Assembly: GCA_963971535.1 (NCBI GenBank)
Contig: OZ020586.1
Span: forward strand, 79,067,996-79,131,995
DNA length: 64,000 nucleotides
Origin: Notolepis coatsorum
Lineage: Eukaryota; Chordata; Actinopteri; Aulopiformes; Paralepididae
Reading direction: 5' to 3'
Made by a program: the position numbers and the translations under genes. The notes under the pieces are model-generated. The model ran no database searches, was not told the DNA's origin, and worked only from the letters and a program-made list of their open reading frames with translations. Shown here in pieces: positions 21,249-32,360 of this stretch (positions within the stretch are counted from its first letter, which is position 1; each line of letters opens with the position of its first letter).

Positions 21249-22174
21249 TGATCGACCCAGAGGTCGCGCTGAAGGCCTGCCAGGAGGTGCTTCTCAAGGT
21301 CAAGTTGCAGAACGGGGAGGGGCCAACGGTGGAACAGCAGAACGGGGAGGAGCCAGCGCTGGAACAGCAGAATGGGGAGGAGCCAGCGCTGGAACAGCAG
21401 AATGGGGAGGAGCCAGCACTGGAACAGCAGAATGGGGAGGAGCCAGTGCCGGAACAACAGAATGGGGAGGAGCCAGTGCTGGAACAACAGAATGGGGAGG
21501 AGCCAGCGCCGGAACAGCAGAATGGGGAGGAGCCAGCGGTGGAACAGCAGAATGGGGAGGAGCCAGCACTGGAACAGCAGAATGGGGAGGAGTCAGCACT
21601 GGAACAGCAGAATGGGGAGGAGCCAGCAGTGGTAGAACAGAAAGAGGAGGAGCTAGTGGTAGAAGAACAGAAATGGGAGGGGCCAACAGCGGTGGAACAA
21701 CATGTCGTAGATTTTACAGAGCGCTCTAGTCCACAGCGACGGAGCGGGGCTGTTTATCTGGAGAAGTCTGACACCAGCTCCATCAAAGAGGAGGACGAAG
21801 ATGAAGAGGAGGAGAGAGGAGTAACAAAAGAAGGAGAAAAACACGAGGTCCCTTCCTTACGGAACACTAGCGAGCCTCCACCTGCGTCACGTCAGGAAGT
21901 GAACAACGTCCCCGCCCCATCTTCACCATCACCGTCACCATCGACATCCTCATCAAAGCAATCATGGCTGTTGCGTCTCTTTGAGTCGAAGCTGTTTGAT
22001 GTCTCCATGGCGATCTCCTACCTGTACAAATCCAAGGAGCCGGGCGTACAGGCCTACATTGGCAACCGGCTCTTCAGTTTCCCAGACAGCGAGGTGGACT
22101 TCCACCTGCCCCAGCTGCTCAACATGTACGTCCACATGGACACGGAGGTCGGAGACGCAATCAGACCCTATCTG
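21249..22174 (+). CDS. pi4kb: pi4kb coding exon 2 (LKU/helical domain part)
   Basis: Acceptor CTCCTAG at 21242-21248, donor CTG|GTGAGT at 22175. The exon starts in phase 1, completing Val of [15 protein letters not shown], and ends in phase 0. It encodes a repeat of ten units ([10 protein letters not shown] and variants), an acidic Glu-rich part, a Ser/Pro linker, then [40 protein letters not shown] and [19 protein letters not shown]. The last three are almost identical to human PI4KB and form the beginning of the helical domain. In mammals the region before [10 protein letters not shown] is short, so the repeat array is a lineage-specific insertion. No frame defect seen. Confidence 0.93.
21331..21630 (+). 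repeat. Coding minisatellite, 10 x 30 bp in pi4kb
   Basis: Exact 30-bp periodicity (CAGAATGGGGAGGAGCCAGC plus ten bases). It encodes [10 protein letters not shown] with variation mostly at the last two codons (AL, VP, VL, AP, AV). All units keep the pi4kb frame. Confidence 0.95.
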
Positions 22175-23225
22175 GTGAGTGTCCGCGGTCTTAAGGTCTC
22201 TCGCATAGTCGGGGTGCGTCACACACACTATGCAGACGGACAGTCTTTTGCCTTTTATTAGTCGAGGCGAACTGACTCTTTGATCCACCGATCTCCTTTG
22301 ATCCGTGAGCACGCCCAGCCACATTTAATACAGACACCAGTACGCTAGTATGCAGGCACTAGGTCTGCGTGGACAGAACATGTTCGTAAGTACCTTTTGT
22401 AAATATCTTGGTAAAAATGTCGTACTAACAAATTTACAAAAATCTTCCTCCGGATTCCTGAACACATGAAACGGTCTTTGTATGTGGCCAAATTCTTCGC
22501 AGCTGGGTTCCCATGAATGAAATAGTTCACTCATTCTTAAACTGCAAAGCGCGTTCTCGTACACATGCATTTATTTTGTTCTAGCAATAGGAATAAATCA
22601 AACCAACAATAAATAATCATATAGAGAAGAAGACGGTATATGGCATATTAATACAGTATATTCCGCTATACAGTAGCTATATCCGCGGCGATCGGTTTAG
22701 TTCTTATTTATTTAGTTTGCACTAGTGTTTGTGTGTAATGCTCACGATGCCTCATTGAGTCAGGACTATAAATGAGAAACGTGATTGTTAATTATACAAA
22801 TATTGTCGTATTTATTATCATTATAATTATTTAATTCGACGGATGTCTGTAGTATTGGCAATCCCCAATGACTTGTCCCAGAGAAAGCTGTTGAAAACAT
22901 GGGCGCACACCGGTCTGTCCGACTTACGACTGTCTTTTCAAGTTTGTAAATCCTACATAAATCCTACAATGAATTTACAATACAAAGCCGTTCGAGAATG
23001 CCGAATAAGTACATAAATCGAGTTACGAAGGAATTCCTTGGTAACTTTTACGTATGGAGAATGAGGACCACTGTGTTTTTTTCGTGTTTTTATTACATTT
23101 TTTATTTATTTTATTATTTGAGTTGGAAGTTTCATGACCAAAAAGCTCCTGGGGATCTATTGAAAACTGTATAGCTTAAAAATACCTGAAAAGAATTATT
23201 GGAGAAACAAGGTTCCTATCCAATA
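22175..23225. other. pi4kb intron with a dispersed repeat
   Basis: About 22345-23070 is a copy of a repeat family also present at 43480-44382 and 45630-45780. Shared words are ATTAATACAGT, TTTAGTTCTTATTTATTTA and AATATTATCGTATTTATTA-like. No inverted ends or coding capacity recognised. Confidence 0.5.
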
Positions 23226-23232
23226 CATCTCT

Positions 23233-23269
<37 letters not shown>

Positions 23270-23272
23270 ATC

Positions 23273-23321
<49 letters not shown>

Positions 23322-23394
23322 CTCCTCTCTCTCTCTCTCTCTCCCCCCCCCTCCCTCTCTCTCTCTCCCCCCCCTCTCTCTCTCTCTCCTCACA
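23226..23394. repeat. (TC)n/C-rich tract before the pi4kb acceptor
   Basis: About 165 bases of almost pure pyrimidine directly in front of the acceptor CTCACAG (23389-23395). Confidence 0.9.
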
Positions 23395-23395
23395 G

Positions 23396-23921
23396 ATCCA
23401 TCGCTGTAGAGGCAGCATAGCCTTCTCCCTGCAGACGGCATGGCTGCTGGGCGCCTACTCCAACGACATGCACATCTCCACGCAGGCGCCACTCTAGAGG
23501 CGCCAAGCTCCGCAAGCTCATCCTCTCCGACGAGCTCAAACCCAACACCGCCGCCGCCGCCAGCAGCAGCAGCAGCACTGCCGGTAACACTGGATCGGGT
23601 TCGGGTTCCGAAAGCCCCGGCGCCGCGCCGTCCCCTTCCTCCAGCCCCGGGCCGAGGGACTGCTCCGCCCGCTCGCACCACCACCGCCACCGACGGCACA
23701 ACAGCAGCCACGTGGAGGCCTCCCCTTCTTCCTCCTCTTCCTCCTCCTCCTCGTCCACCTCGGCAGCCCTGGACGGCCCGGTGCTGGCGGAGGCCTTGGC
23801 GTCGCCCTCTAAGAGGACCCACCAGCGCTCCAAGTCGGATGCCACCCTAGTCAGCAGCGGTCTGGGGACGAGTCTCAGGAGGACGGGGAGCAACCCTAAA
23901 GTAGAGGCTGGACACAACGAG
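23396..23921 (+). CDS. pi4kb: pi4kb coding exon 3, with a one-base frame break
   Basis: Begins in phase 0 after CACAG with [20 protein letters not shown] and [10 protein letters not shown], matching conserved PI4KB. The next expected residues RHSRG are encoded only if one G of the GG at 23485-23486 is ignored; as printed the frame meets TAG at 23495-23497. After that base the other frame stays open to the end: [14 protein letters not shown], a Ser/His-rich insert, [15 protein letters not shown], and [11 protein letters not shown]. The last contains the L-x-R-x-x-S motif phosphorylated by PKD in mammals, here conserved. Donor GAG|GTGAGC at 23922 (phase 0). A sequencing or assembly indel, or a real null allele or pseudogene, are the alternatives. 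Later exons with the kinase domain are not seen. Confidence 0.9.
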
Positions 23922-23992
23922 GTGAGCGCTCCTGTCTTTCTCCCCTTTGACCACCAGGACTCCCCTCCCTCAATACCAACCAATACCCACTG

Positions 23993-24645
23993 GGCAGCTC
24001 CTAGTGGTCAACAGTGTCAGACTGTGGTCGTACTTGGCAGCTCCTAGTGGTCAACAGTGTCAGACTGTGGTTGTACTGGGCAGCTCCTAGTGGTCAACAG
24101 TGTCAGACTGTGGTCGTACTGGGCAGCTCCTAGTGGTCAACAGTGTCAGACTGTGGTCGTACTGGGCAGCTCCTAGTGGTCAACAGTGTCAGACTGTGGT
24201 CGTACTGGGCAGCTCCTAGTGGTCAACAGTGTCGGACTGTGGTCGTACTGGGCAGCTCCTAGTGGTCAACAGTGTCAGACTGTGGTTGTACTGGGCAGCT
24301 CCTAGTGGTCAACAGTGTCAGACTGTGGTTGTACTGGGCAGCTCCTAGTGGTCAACAGTGTCAGACTGTGGTCGTACTGGGCAGCTCCTAGTAGTCAACA
24401 GTGTCAGACTGTGGTTGTACTGGGCAGCTGCTAGTGGTCAACAGTGTCAGACTGTGGTTGTACTGGGCAGCTCCTAGTGGTCAACAGTGTCAGACTGTGG
24501 TTGTACTGGGCAGCTCCTAGTGGTCAACAGTGTCAGACTGTGGTCGTACTAGGCAGCTCCTAGTGGTCAACAGTGTCAGACTGTGGTCGTACTGGGCAGC
24601 TCCTAGTGGTCAACAGTGTCAGACTGTGGTTGTACTGGGCAGCTC
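23993..24645. repeat. Minisatellite, about 15 x 42 bp
   Basis: Unit GGCAGCTCCTAGTGGTCAAC plus AGTGTCAGACTGTGG(T/C)(C/T)GTACT, very homogeneous. It starts about 70 bp after the pi4kb exon 3 donor. Confidence 0.95.
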
Positions 24646-24804
24646 CCTGGTGTGAAGTAGGGCATTTGCTGTAAAAAGAGCATCTGTGCTCAGGGAACCT
24701 ACCCTGGGTAAATAAAGGTTACAAAATATAAATAAATAAAAAATGATATGTAACAGTTGAATAATGAATCAACAGGTTGGCTGTTGAGGTTAGTCCCAAG
24801 TTAA

Positions 24805-25107
24805 AGGTGCTATAGATAAAATGTTTAAACGTGCTATAGCTAACATTTCTATGTAGAGTAATACCTCTTTTTTCCCCTTCTAAATAATACATCCAATGTG
24901 TTGAATAAAGGTATTGCTTTTCCCCCAAAACAATTATTGAATAATGAAGTTATCATTTCAAATGTTTTGCGGGTCCAAAATGAATGTTGTTGTTTACATG
25001 CATGCGTGTATGTATCCGCTCTCTACGTGGAATGCACCTGATTGGATAAAATGACACGCTGGTGCTCTAGTGCGACATCTAGTGGCTGAATGTTATCTAT
25101 AGCACCT
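24805..25107. mobile_element. TTAA-flanked MITE (AGGTGCTATAGA ends)
   Basis: Inverted ends AGGTGCTATAGATAA are flanked by TTAA (24801-24804, 25108-25111). A second copy is at 39522-39810, sharing GGAATGCACCTG(A/G)TTGGATAAA and GACATCTAGTGGC. Confidence 0.75.
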
Positions 25108-25111
25108 TTAA

Positions 25112-25834
25112 CCCACATACATACATTATCTGAACAGATGAAAACTAGAAGCACACCACTTATTTCAGGAGCATGGACCGCATGGCTGATTCTCATGCGT
25201 TCCTAAACAGTATTTAAGCCCTGCAACAGGAAGAGGGATAAAGTCTGCGGATTGTGCTGAGGTTTCTGTAAGGTTATTATTTGCAGGTGGCAGTCAGTCA
25301 GGAATCAGGACTGCGTCACTGACACTTTCCTAGCCGTCCTCCATGTTTCAGAATAGCTTCAACCGTCTGTGGAATTCCCCCCCCCCCCCCCCCCCCCCCC
25401 CGCTGTCTGGGAGGAGTTCTGTAGCCGTGTGTGTTAAAGGCCACATGTTATACTCCTCTTCAACATATAGGTCTCAGAGGTTCCAAAAACATGTATTTGA
25501 AGTTTTTTTTGTGCTGAAAATACCACTCTGATTATACATTCTTTCATGCATCTATACTTCTCTCTGTTTCAGTCCTTTTCACGAAGGGCTGTTTCTGTGG
25601 CTGTAGCTTTTAAATGCAAATGAGATGTTGCTTCCCATCTGGCTCAAGAAATTCAGATCACACTGTCAAACTAAACTAGTTGTTGCAGATCAAATGTGAA
25701 TAACGATCCGGCAATGATCCGGCAACGATCCGAGCAAGAGCCATCTTGAAAAAAAAAAAAAAACAGAGACACTGAAGTCAAGGACTGCGCATCGTCTAGG
25801 ATCCCTCACTTGACATAGGAGGGAGAGTCAAATC
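25112..25834. other. No gene recognised
   Basis: Unique-looking sequence with a C-run at 25378-25401 and an A-run at 25750-25763. No conserved exon or element ends recognised. Confidence 0.4.
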
Positions 25835-26187
25835 AGAATGGCTTTATTTAACCAGATAAAAGCATTGAGACAAAATCTAATTTACAATGCTGACCTGGCC
25901 AAGAAAGCAGCAACGTTTAGACAATAGTAAACACAACAAAAACATATAAAACACAGAGAACAACACAACAAAAGCAATCACTACATTGTGCACATTTGGA
26001 ACAATACAAAAACAAGGTACATTACTTATTACTACATGAGCAGCTGGTCTGATAACATCAGTTTAAAACTGGCTAAAGGAACAAGTGCCATCAGTTTGAG
26101 GCTTGACTGAAGGTCATTCCAAGACCAAGGACCAAAATGAAAAAGACAAATTTCCAGCCTCAGTCCGCACAGCAGGTACCTGGAATT
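25835..26187 (-). mobile_element. LINE 3' region, minus strand
   Basis: Begins GGCTTTATTTAACCAG, the complement of a polyadenylation-like LINE ending. It is A/C-rich with CTGGCCAAGAAAGCAGC and ends against a (GATT)n run at 26188. No reverse transcriptase remains in it. Confidence 0.4.
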
Positions 26188-27110
26188 GATTGATTGATTG
26201 ATTGCAGAATGGGTACAATACAGTACGGCTCAATACACACAATTGTTAAGGGGATGCAGACCAGAGAAAGACTTTCGTCTTGTTTACATCAGGGTCCCCC
26301 ATTTTCAATTAATAATTACAATTGGACATTCACGGGGGCCAGTTTAGAATTGCAGCCTCCCGTAGGTGCTCTTTGAGAGCGGTTTTGAAGGTGGGTAAGG
26401 ATTCGCATTATTTTATGGCTGTGGGTAGGGCGTTCCACATTGTTGTGGCATAATTGCGAACGTGTTTAGTCCTTGTTTGAGCCGAATCTGGTTTAACATG
26501 ATTTGTGGAACTCCCTCTGGTGTTGTGGTCATGTATTCACTGACCTTTGGGAGTATTTCGACATGTACATGGGTATCTTAGTGGTGTAGTGTATCTTGTA
26601 GACCAGGCCCATTGCAAGCTGCTCTACTCTGTCGTCTACTCTAAGCCATCCTAGGATGTCAAAATGAGGTGCAAGCATAGTCGTAGTACCCTTGAATGAG
26701 TGCTCCTTCCAGGGTCTTCAGGGTATTCTTGTTTACCAGAGAGCAGATCCGGTACAAGAATCTTGTTCGTTGGTTGACTTTTTTTATTACATTGGTTGCC
26801 ATTTTGTCACAGGAAAGATTTGCCTCTAGGATGGAGCCCAGGTATGTAATGTAACCCACTGTAACAGAGAAGCCGTTGGCCTTGCTGAGTTTGTTATTTG
26901 ATCCAAAGAGAATGGACTCTGTTTACCCAGGTGTAATGATGGTTTGTTATCAGCGAACCAGGTGCAGATTCTGCCGAGTTCAGAGCTGAGGGCTTTTTCA
27001 ACCTGCAACTTGTCCCTGTCAGGAACCGTATCCAGGCACTGGATCTGAGGTTGAAAGAGTCGCAAACTGGTAAAAATCTGGCACACACTGTGTATATACA
27101 GTGGTAGTTT
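26188..27110 (-). mobile_element. CR1/L2-group LINE remnant, minus strand
   Basis: The 3' end is marked by the (ATTG)n microsatellite at 26188-26203 and the tail block shared with 10509, 41500 and 54792. Upstream on the minus strand are decayed reverse-transcriptase codons (26659-27086). 5'-truncated near 27110. Confidence 0.6.
26659..27086 (-). pseudogene. LINE reverse transcriptase C-terminal part
   Basis: Two overlapping frames give LGRICTWFADNKPSLHLGK and then GYITYLGSILEANLSCDKMA, IKKVNQRTRFLYR and LEGALIQGYYDYACTSF. This is the order found after the catalytic motifs in CR1/L2-type reverse transcriptases (W-NKL-LN-KT, then YLG, then the thumb). A frameshift near 26860 separates them, so it is dead. 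Confidence 0.65.
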
Positions 27111-27112
27111 GC

Positions 27113-27598
27113 CTAAATGGCTTTATACAATAAAATAAACCAGTGCTGCATCCTGTGCATAGTAAGTGAGGACCATCCAGTTAGGCTATACAGTGTGCAA
27201 TGATGAGTCCCATTTGATATATAGCTCAGCGCAGCATGGTAGAGTGGGTCAAGTTTGGCCAAAACAGGGGGACAGGCAAATCTATAGACAGTGTCACCGT
27301 AGTCAAGCTGGGACAGCAATAAGCCAGAGACCAACCTTTTATGAGAAGAAGTTGAAAAACAACCTTTAAGTCTGTAAAGGAAGTAAATTTCAGTTTCTTA
27401 GTTAGGGCTTCAATATGATGTTTAAAGTTTAGATTCATGTCCAGCCAAAAGCCCAGATATTTGTATGTATCGACAAACTCAACAGTATTAATTATTTTAA
27501 TTTTAATTTATAATTTTTTATATTTAAATTTATAATTTAAAGACTGCTGCTATGGTAATGAGTGTTATATTTCAGTAGTTTCAGATGTAGTCCTACTC

Positions 27599-27680
<82 letters not shown>

Positions 27681-28935
27681 ATCTTTCGGATTTTCATGCT
27701 TCTGAAGAGGTTGTATTTGTGCAGATGTCTTGTTGGAATGTGTTGTCACTTCCTATGTTGTCACTTCCTCTTTGATTTGTATACATTTGGTCACTTACCC
27801 TTCATGCTTCATGCAAGCCATTTTCTGAAGAGGTGTGTTCACACCGAAATGTCATGATTTCAGGCTGCCAATACATTTGAAAAACCTGGACTTGTTTCCC
27901 TATTTTTTATGTATAGTATCAGAGTTTACAGCACCCAGTGTCAAGTCAAGTGAGGTGAGCGCGTTCTACTACTTTTTCCACATATAATAAAAGAGCAATG
28001 GCCCCAAATAGAGCCTGCGGAACTCCCTTCTCCAGGTGACAGGGTCAGAGACAGTACTACCCAACCTGACGCACGAGTACGGTCGGCTAAATAACTCTGA
28101 AACCAACAAATGGCATTATGACCGAAACGAGACACATCATAACATTAGACAGAATGTGATGGACTCTACAGTGTCAAATGCTTTGGTTAAGTCAATAAAC
28201 AGTGCAACACAGAAAGATGTCCTATCCAAAGTAGCCTTAATATCATCTAGGACATTCAGACTGGCAGTCACAGTACTGTGCTTTGATCTGAATCCAGATT
28301 GCATAGGGTTAAGGATGTTGTGTGAATTTTGAAAAAGCTTTAGCTGAGCAGAAACTAAGGACTCAAGATCTTTGATAACACAGAAAGATTTGAGATGGAT
28401 CGATAATTATTCAAATCAGTGGGATCACCAGCTTTCAAGAGGGGCGATACAAAAGCTTGCTTCCACACAACTGGCAGTGTGTGAGTGGACAGGAGAGATT
28501 ATAAATATCAGTAACTGGTTGTACTATAATCGGTGCTGCAATTTTTTAAAGAAAGGGTCGAGACCGTCAGGCCCGGCCAGACTTTTCGGGTCAATTGATT
28601 GCAGACCGTGTAAGACTTCAGAGACAGAGAAGGAGGCGAAATCACAAACAGGGAGATCATCTCATGACTATTAGAGTACTACCATGCAAAGAGTCATGAT
28701 GAGTCAATGTGACCAGCCTTTTTGAAGGAGTATTAAAAGCATTAGACATTAGAAATTTAGAATCACAGACCTTACATTTTTGTGGGATACTAGAAACCTT
28801 CTTGTTCTGAAGCGATTTAATTGTTTTCCAGAACTTGGAATGGTTATTAAAATCAGTGGTTAGGCTCCGATAGTATCAGCTTTAGCTTTTTTAATAACAG
28901 TTGACCATTTATTTCTAAGGACACGAAAAAGAAGC
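27113..28935 (-). pseudogene. CR1/L2-group LINE reverse transcriptase, broken, minus strand
   Basis: Minus-strand translations in shifting frames run from the fingers to the C-terminus: NPMQSGFRSKHSTVTASLN, LTKAFDTV, SRFGHNAICWFQSYL then GDTVYRFACPPVLAKLDPLY and LTMHRMQHWFILLYKAI. The segment 27480-27960 interrupts it with AT-rich sequence and a (TA)n run, and the YADD region was not found. The remains extend to the MITE at 28946. The sequence on the far side (29360-29450) probably continues the same LINE. Confidence 0.65.
27605..27675. repeat. (TA)n microsatellite
   Basis: About 35 perfect TA units inside the interruption of the LINE. Confidence 0.95.
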
Positions 28936-28945
28936 CAGTCGTCAG

Positions 28946-29351
28946 TAGGGATGGATACCTTTCACATTTGAACCGATACGGTACCGGTACCTGTGAATCG
29001 ATACCGGTACCCAGCGGTACCTTTTTTCGGTACTTTAGTCTCTAAAAATGTAATTTACCTACCTCAGTCGTGAAAAAAAGAAATCCAAACTTCAAATAAC
29101 TACACTTTCGGCCGTTTTCGGCTTGCCATTGCCCCGACTGCTTTGTTGTTGAATCAAGTCAAATCCTAGGTAAGCGTATATTGTGCGTGTGAACGTTGAC
29201 ATGAAAAGAAAAAGGCTAAAAAATATATATAATAAGTGTAAAAAAAAAAGTGTAAATATTTTTTTGTGTGTATCTCACGTGAATCGATATTCGGTAGTAC
29301 CGACGTGTTCGGTAAGTACCTTTAAAATACCGAATTCGGTACCCATCCCTA
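28946..29351. mobile_element. hAT-type MITE, 8-bp duplication
   Basis: Ends TAGGGATGG(A/G)TAC (inverted) with GGTACCGGTACC-rich subterminal parts. Flanks are GTCGTCAG (28938-28945) and GTCATCAG (29352-29359), an 8-bp duplication with one change. Its inner part is homologous, inverted, to 58870-59138. Confidence 0.8.
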
Positions 29352-29359
29352 GTCATCAG

Positions 29360-29766
29360 TAGTGTTAGTAGAACCATTGCATACCCAAATGCATGTGAGC
29401 TCACTGAAAAGTGAGTTCTTCATAATGTGTGACCTTTTTAAACTATTTGTTGAGATTAGCGCTGTGTGATATGGCCAACATATCATATAAATATAATTGT
29501 TCTTAGTTTTGACGAGATGTTGGTAGTTGGCTACTAGTTATACCAAGCCCTTGTTTGCAGGATAACAAAAGGTCGTTGGCTAATTACAGTATCTGTTCTG
29601 AAATCCTGAGAGATATGATGAAACACTTCCCTCTGCCGACTGAACTAGTTCCAAGTTCTTGCACTGTTTACTTTGCCGGAGGTTTGAATAACAATAGCAG
29701 AGGAGTGTGGTAACGGCTTGCTGCGCCGCCGTCAGGGATAAAGCCGGTCTGGGGTCAGATTCACAT

Positions 29767-29802
<36 letters not shown>

Positions 29803-30111
29803 TAAAATATGGTAACATCTGTCTCTCCTTTTCTCTCCTCTCCTTTGTTCCCATTAAAATCGTCAACAAACACTGACGTCTGTTGACTCCTCCTCCTCTT
29901 CTCCCCTCTCTCCTCTTCTCTTCTCCTCTCTTTCTCCTCCTTTCATCCCCCTCTCTCCTCTTCTCTTCTCCTCTCTTTTCTCTCTCCTGTAACTCTCGTT
30001 TCTCTTGTTCCCCCCCTCCTCTCCCCTTTGTGTCTCCTGGCCAGACGGAGCGAGCGGGGCACATTGCTCCGCAGCAGCTGGTGCTAAGGAGTCAAAGGTC
30101 AGGGTCAGGGT
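29360..30111. other. No gene recognised before the gap
   Basis: Likely LINE continuation to about 29450, a GA tract (29767-29803), a pyrimidine-rich region (29885-30030), then an acceptor-like CTCCTGGCCAG at 30045 followed by sequence that runs into the gap. It does not read as pi4kb. Confidence 0.35.
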
Positions 30112-30311
30112 NNNNNNNNNNNNNNNNNNNNNNNNNNNNNNNNNNNNNNNNNNNNNNNNNNNNNNNNNNNNNNNNNNNNNNNNNNNNNNNNNNNNNNNNN
30201 NNNNNNNNNNNNNNNNNNNNNNNNNNNNNNNNNNNNNNNNNNNNNNNNNNNNNNNNNNNNNNNNNNNNNNNNNNNNNNNNNNNNNNNNNNNNNNNNNNNN
30301 NNNNNNNNNNN
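30112..30311. other. Assembly gap, 200 N
   Basis: Exactly 200 unknown bases, so probably a gap of conventional rather than measured size. Confidence 0.99.
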
Positions 30312-31590
30312 TTGTTTAGAGCGTGGAGGGAGGATTTGATGAATACTGTGGTCTTTCTTGTACTTGGATGATGGAAGAGCATTTTTCCCACGCAGGGTAA
30401 TAAAGTTGACCGGCTCAGAGTCACCTGGTGTGAGTTACACAACATTCAGGAGGAAATCCACCGTGTAGAACTCTTATTACTGCCAGGGTCAGAGAGAGGG
30501 AAGGGCGCGGCTGTTGCTGTCTCTACTGTCTGAATATATTCCCCCCCCCCCCCCCCCCCCCTGCATCTGTGTATTGTGCTGAACTCACACTGTGTTGAAC
30601 TCCCACTGGCACAGAATGACCTCTTTTCCATGATGTTTTGTGGAGAACCTCATTTTGAAAACCAGTCAGAGTCCCAGCTGCTGTCAGCAGAACCAGACAA
30701 TGGAAGTGGGCAGTGGAGAGTCTGACCGGGTATCCAGTACAAAACACTAGTGTGCTAGTTTAATGCTCATTTTAGTTTCTGGATCACGGATCACCGTGGT
30801 ACCATTTTTGTGCTTAAATAATAATATGATCTAATTTAAACCATGTTAGAGATAGCGTTTTCATAATTTGTTGACCAATGATTTATTGAAATACCATGAT
30901 TCCTTTTGGGAAATACCATAATACTTTGTTTTTGTAAGGGATCAACAAAAGAATGACAAAGGAAAGTATTTTCTCTTAATCACTAGCCAAGAGGGATTGT
31001 TTAGTGTCTGTTCCTTCACTTCCTACCAGAGGCATTCCTCGACATGAGTCACCTGGTCTCAGTCTATTGTAGCATGTGGCCAGTGCTGTACAGTCTGCTC
31101 ACATGTCATTATGTTCAATTCAATACTTATAGGATCATATGGATTAGAGATCAAAGGGGGAAATAGTGGAAAGTCATTCATTAATTGTGTGTGTGTGCGC
31201 ACATTTTCTTTCTTAAAGACATTCCCAGACATGAGTAATTTCACAGCAACACATCTGATAGAAAGCTGTACATTCCTCATGTATCTGACTAGATAGAACC
31301 ACTGGATAGGTTCAGAAGGTAGAAGAAAAAAAGAAAGAAAGAAAGCACTTTTTGTATCTTCAATAAGTGTGTGTGTTCGTTCGTCTTGTCATTTATAGAC
31401 TAATGGGTATTTGACAAATTCAGAATATCCAGATTTCTGGACTAGATTCTGATTCTGCACCTGTGGACCCAGTTTAAGTAAAACATTTTGTGTCACATCG
31501 CTGTCCTTTTTACAGTGTAGAGGAGTTACATTAACAAAGAAAAGTCTTCACTTGCATACAATTTTAATAATTCACATTCTTTTTATCAAC
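30312..31590. other. No gene recognised
   Basis: Largely unique-looking sequence with a C-run (30541-30561). No conserved exons seen. The pi4kb kinase-domain exons were looked for here and not found. Confidence 0.4.
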
Positions 31591-31599
31591 ATAGCGGTT

Positions 31600-31735
31600 A
31601 CACCCGGTATTAACATCCCGATCCAGAAACACGTGTCTAGGTTTTGCTTGACTCTGGCTCCAAGCCACTTCTAAATGCACATGTGAACACACTTGAGAGG
31701 ATTAGAATCCGATGCCAGCTGCCATTAAAATGAAG
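31600..31735. mobile_element. Fragment of a Harbinger-type MITE
   Basis: GGTTACACCCGGTATTAACAT resembles the well-known TTTACACCTGGTATTAACAT termini of fish Harbinger MITEs. The other end and flanking TWA were not found. Confidence 0.35.
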
Positions 31736-31746
31736 GTCAACCAGAA

Positions 31747-32055
31747 ATGATGGAGATACAAGACTGTGTTGAAAAGCAGCAACCACCCAATGCAGAGAAT
31801 GAGAAAGAGGCACTCAGACCTGGACTAGGCCTAGATAGTTGCTTGCAACCTCTAGACATGGGACAAGAGACGCTGACGTATGGTGATGGCATATTTAGCA
31901 TTGCCCCCGCACAAGGAAACAAGCCCGTCGGCTTCTTCAAGGTCCCCAGACTTGAAGCAATGGCTTTCCCTGTCCAGTTTCCTACCGGAGAAAATACATT
32001 GGATGCTGAAAGAGCAGTGCGGCTGTCTCCAAGCATGTATTTCAACGCAAGGCTT
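31747..32055 (+). pseudogene. Helitron N-terminal protein fragment
   Basis: The translation contains [37 protein letters not shown] and [15 protein letters not shown]. The order S-I-APA-EG, EA-AFP-FP-G, then SPS-YF--RL is characteristic of the conserved region before the Rep/helicase domains of Helitron proteins. After FC the frame enters unrelated SINE sequence. The Rep motifs and helicase are missing, so this is a short relic. Confidence 0.7.
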
Positions 32056-32165
32056 TTCTGTGTCGCAGCTTGTTGGGAGCTTTGACATGAAGCCGGATGG
32101 AGCTGGAATTGAACCGTGAAACTTCAGGTCACCAGACGACCTCTCTACCTCCTGAGCCACCCGCG
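32056..32165 (-). mobile_element. tRNA-derived SINE head, minus strand
   Basis: Read on the minus strand it has box A-like GGTGGCTCAGGAGGTAGAG and box B-like GGTTCAATTCC. It is cut off after the head and directly abuts the Helitron fragment. Confidence 0.5.
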
Positions 32166-32269
32166 TGTGATAGCACAGATATATGTGATTTGTGTCGGTG
32201 TTGTTTGTGTGTGTGTGTATTGTGCAAGAACATCTTTGGTTTGCGCATGAATCACATGTAAAACGGCTT

Positions 32270-32360
32270 TCTCCAATGGCTGAGAGCCAGGCACAATGTG
32301 CGCTTTCATTGGCTGAGAGCCAGGCACATAGTGCGCTTTCATTGGCTGAGAGCCACGCTG
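32270..32360. repeat. Tandem repeat, about 3 x 31 bp
   Basis: Three copies of TTGGCTGAGAGCCAGGCAC plus about 12 bases. Contains CCAAT/ATTGG cores, but no promoter claim is made. Confidence 0.8.

Noticed and set aside
21232..21729. 165-codon + frame and a 128-codon minus frame over the pi4kb repeat
   Set aside because: A 30-bp repeat without stops is open in several frames. Only the frame joined to conserved PI4KB sequence on both sides is real.
30041..30111. Acceptor-like CCAG before the gap considered as the next pi4kb exon
   Set aside because: The translation in no frame resembles the expected sequence after NPKVE or the LATLPTKEQ region; it is cut by the gap.
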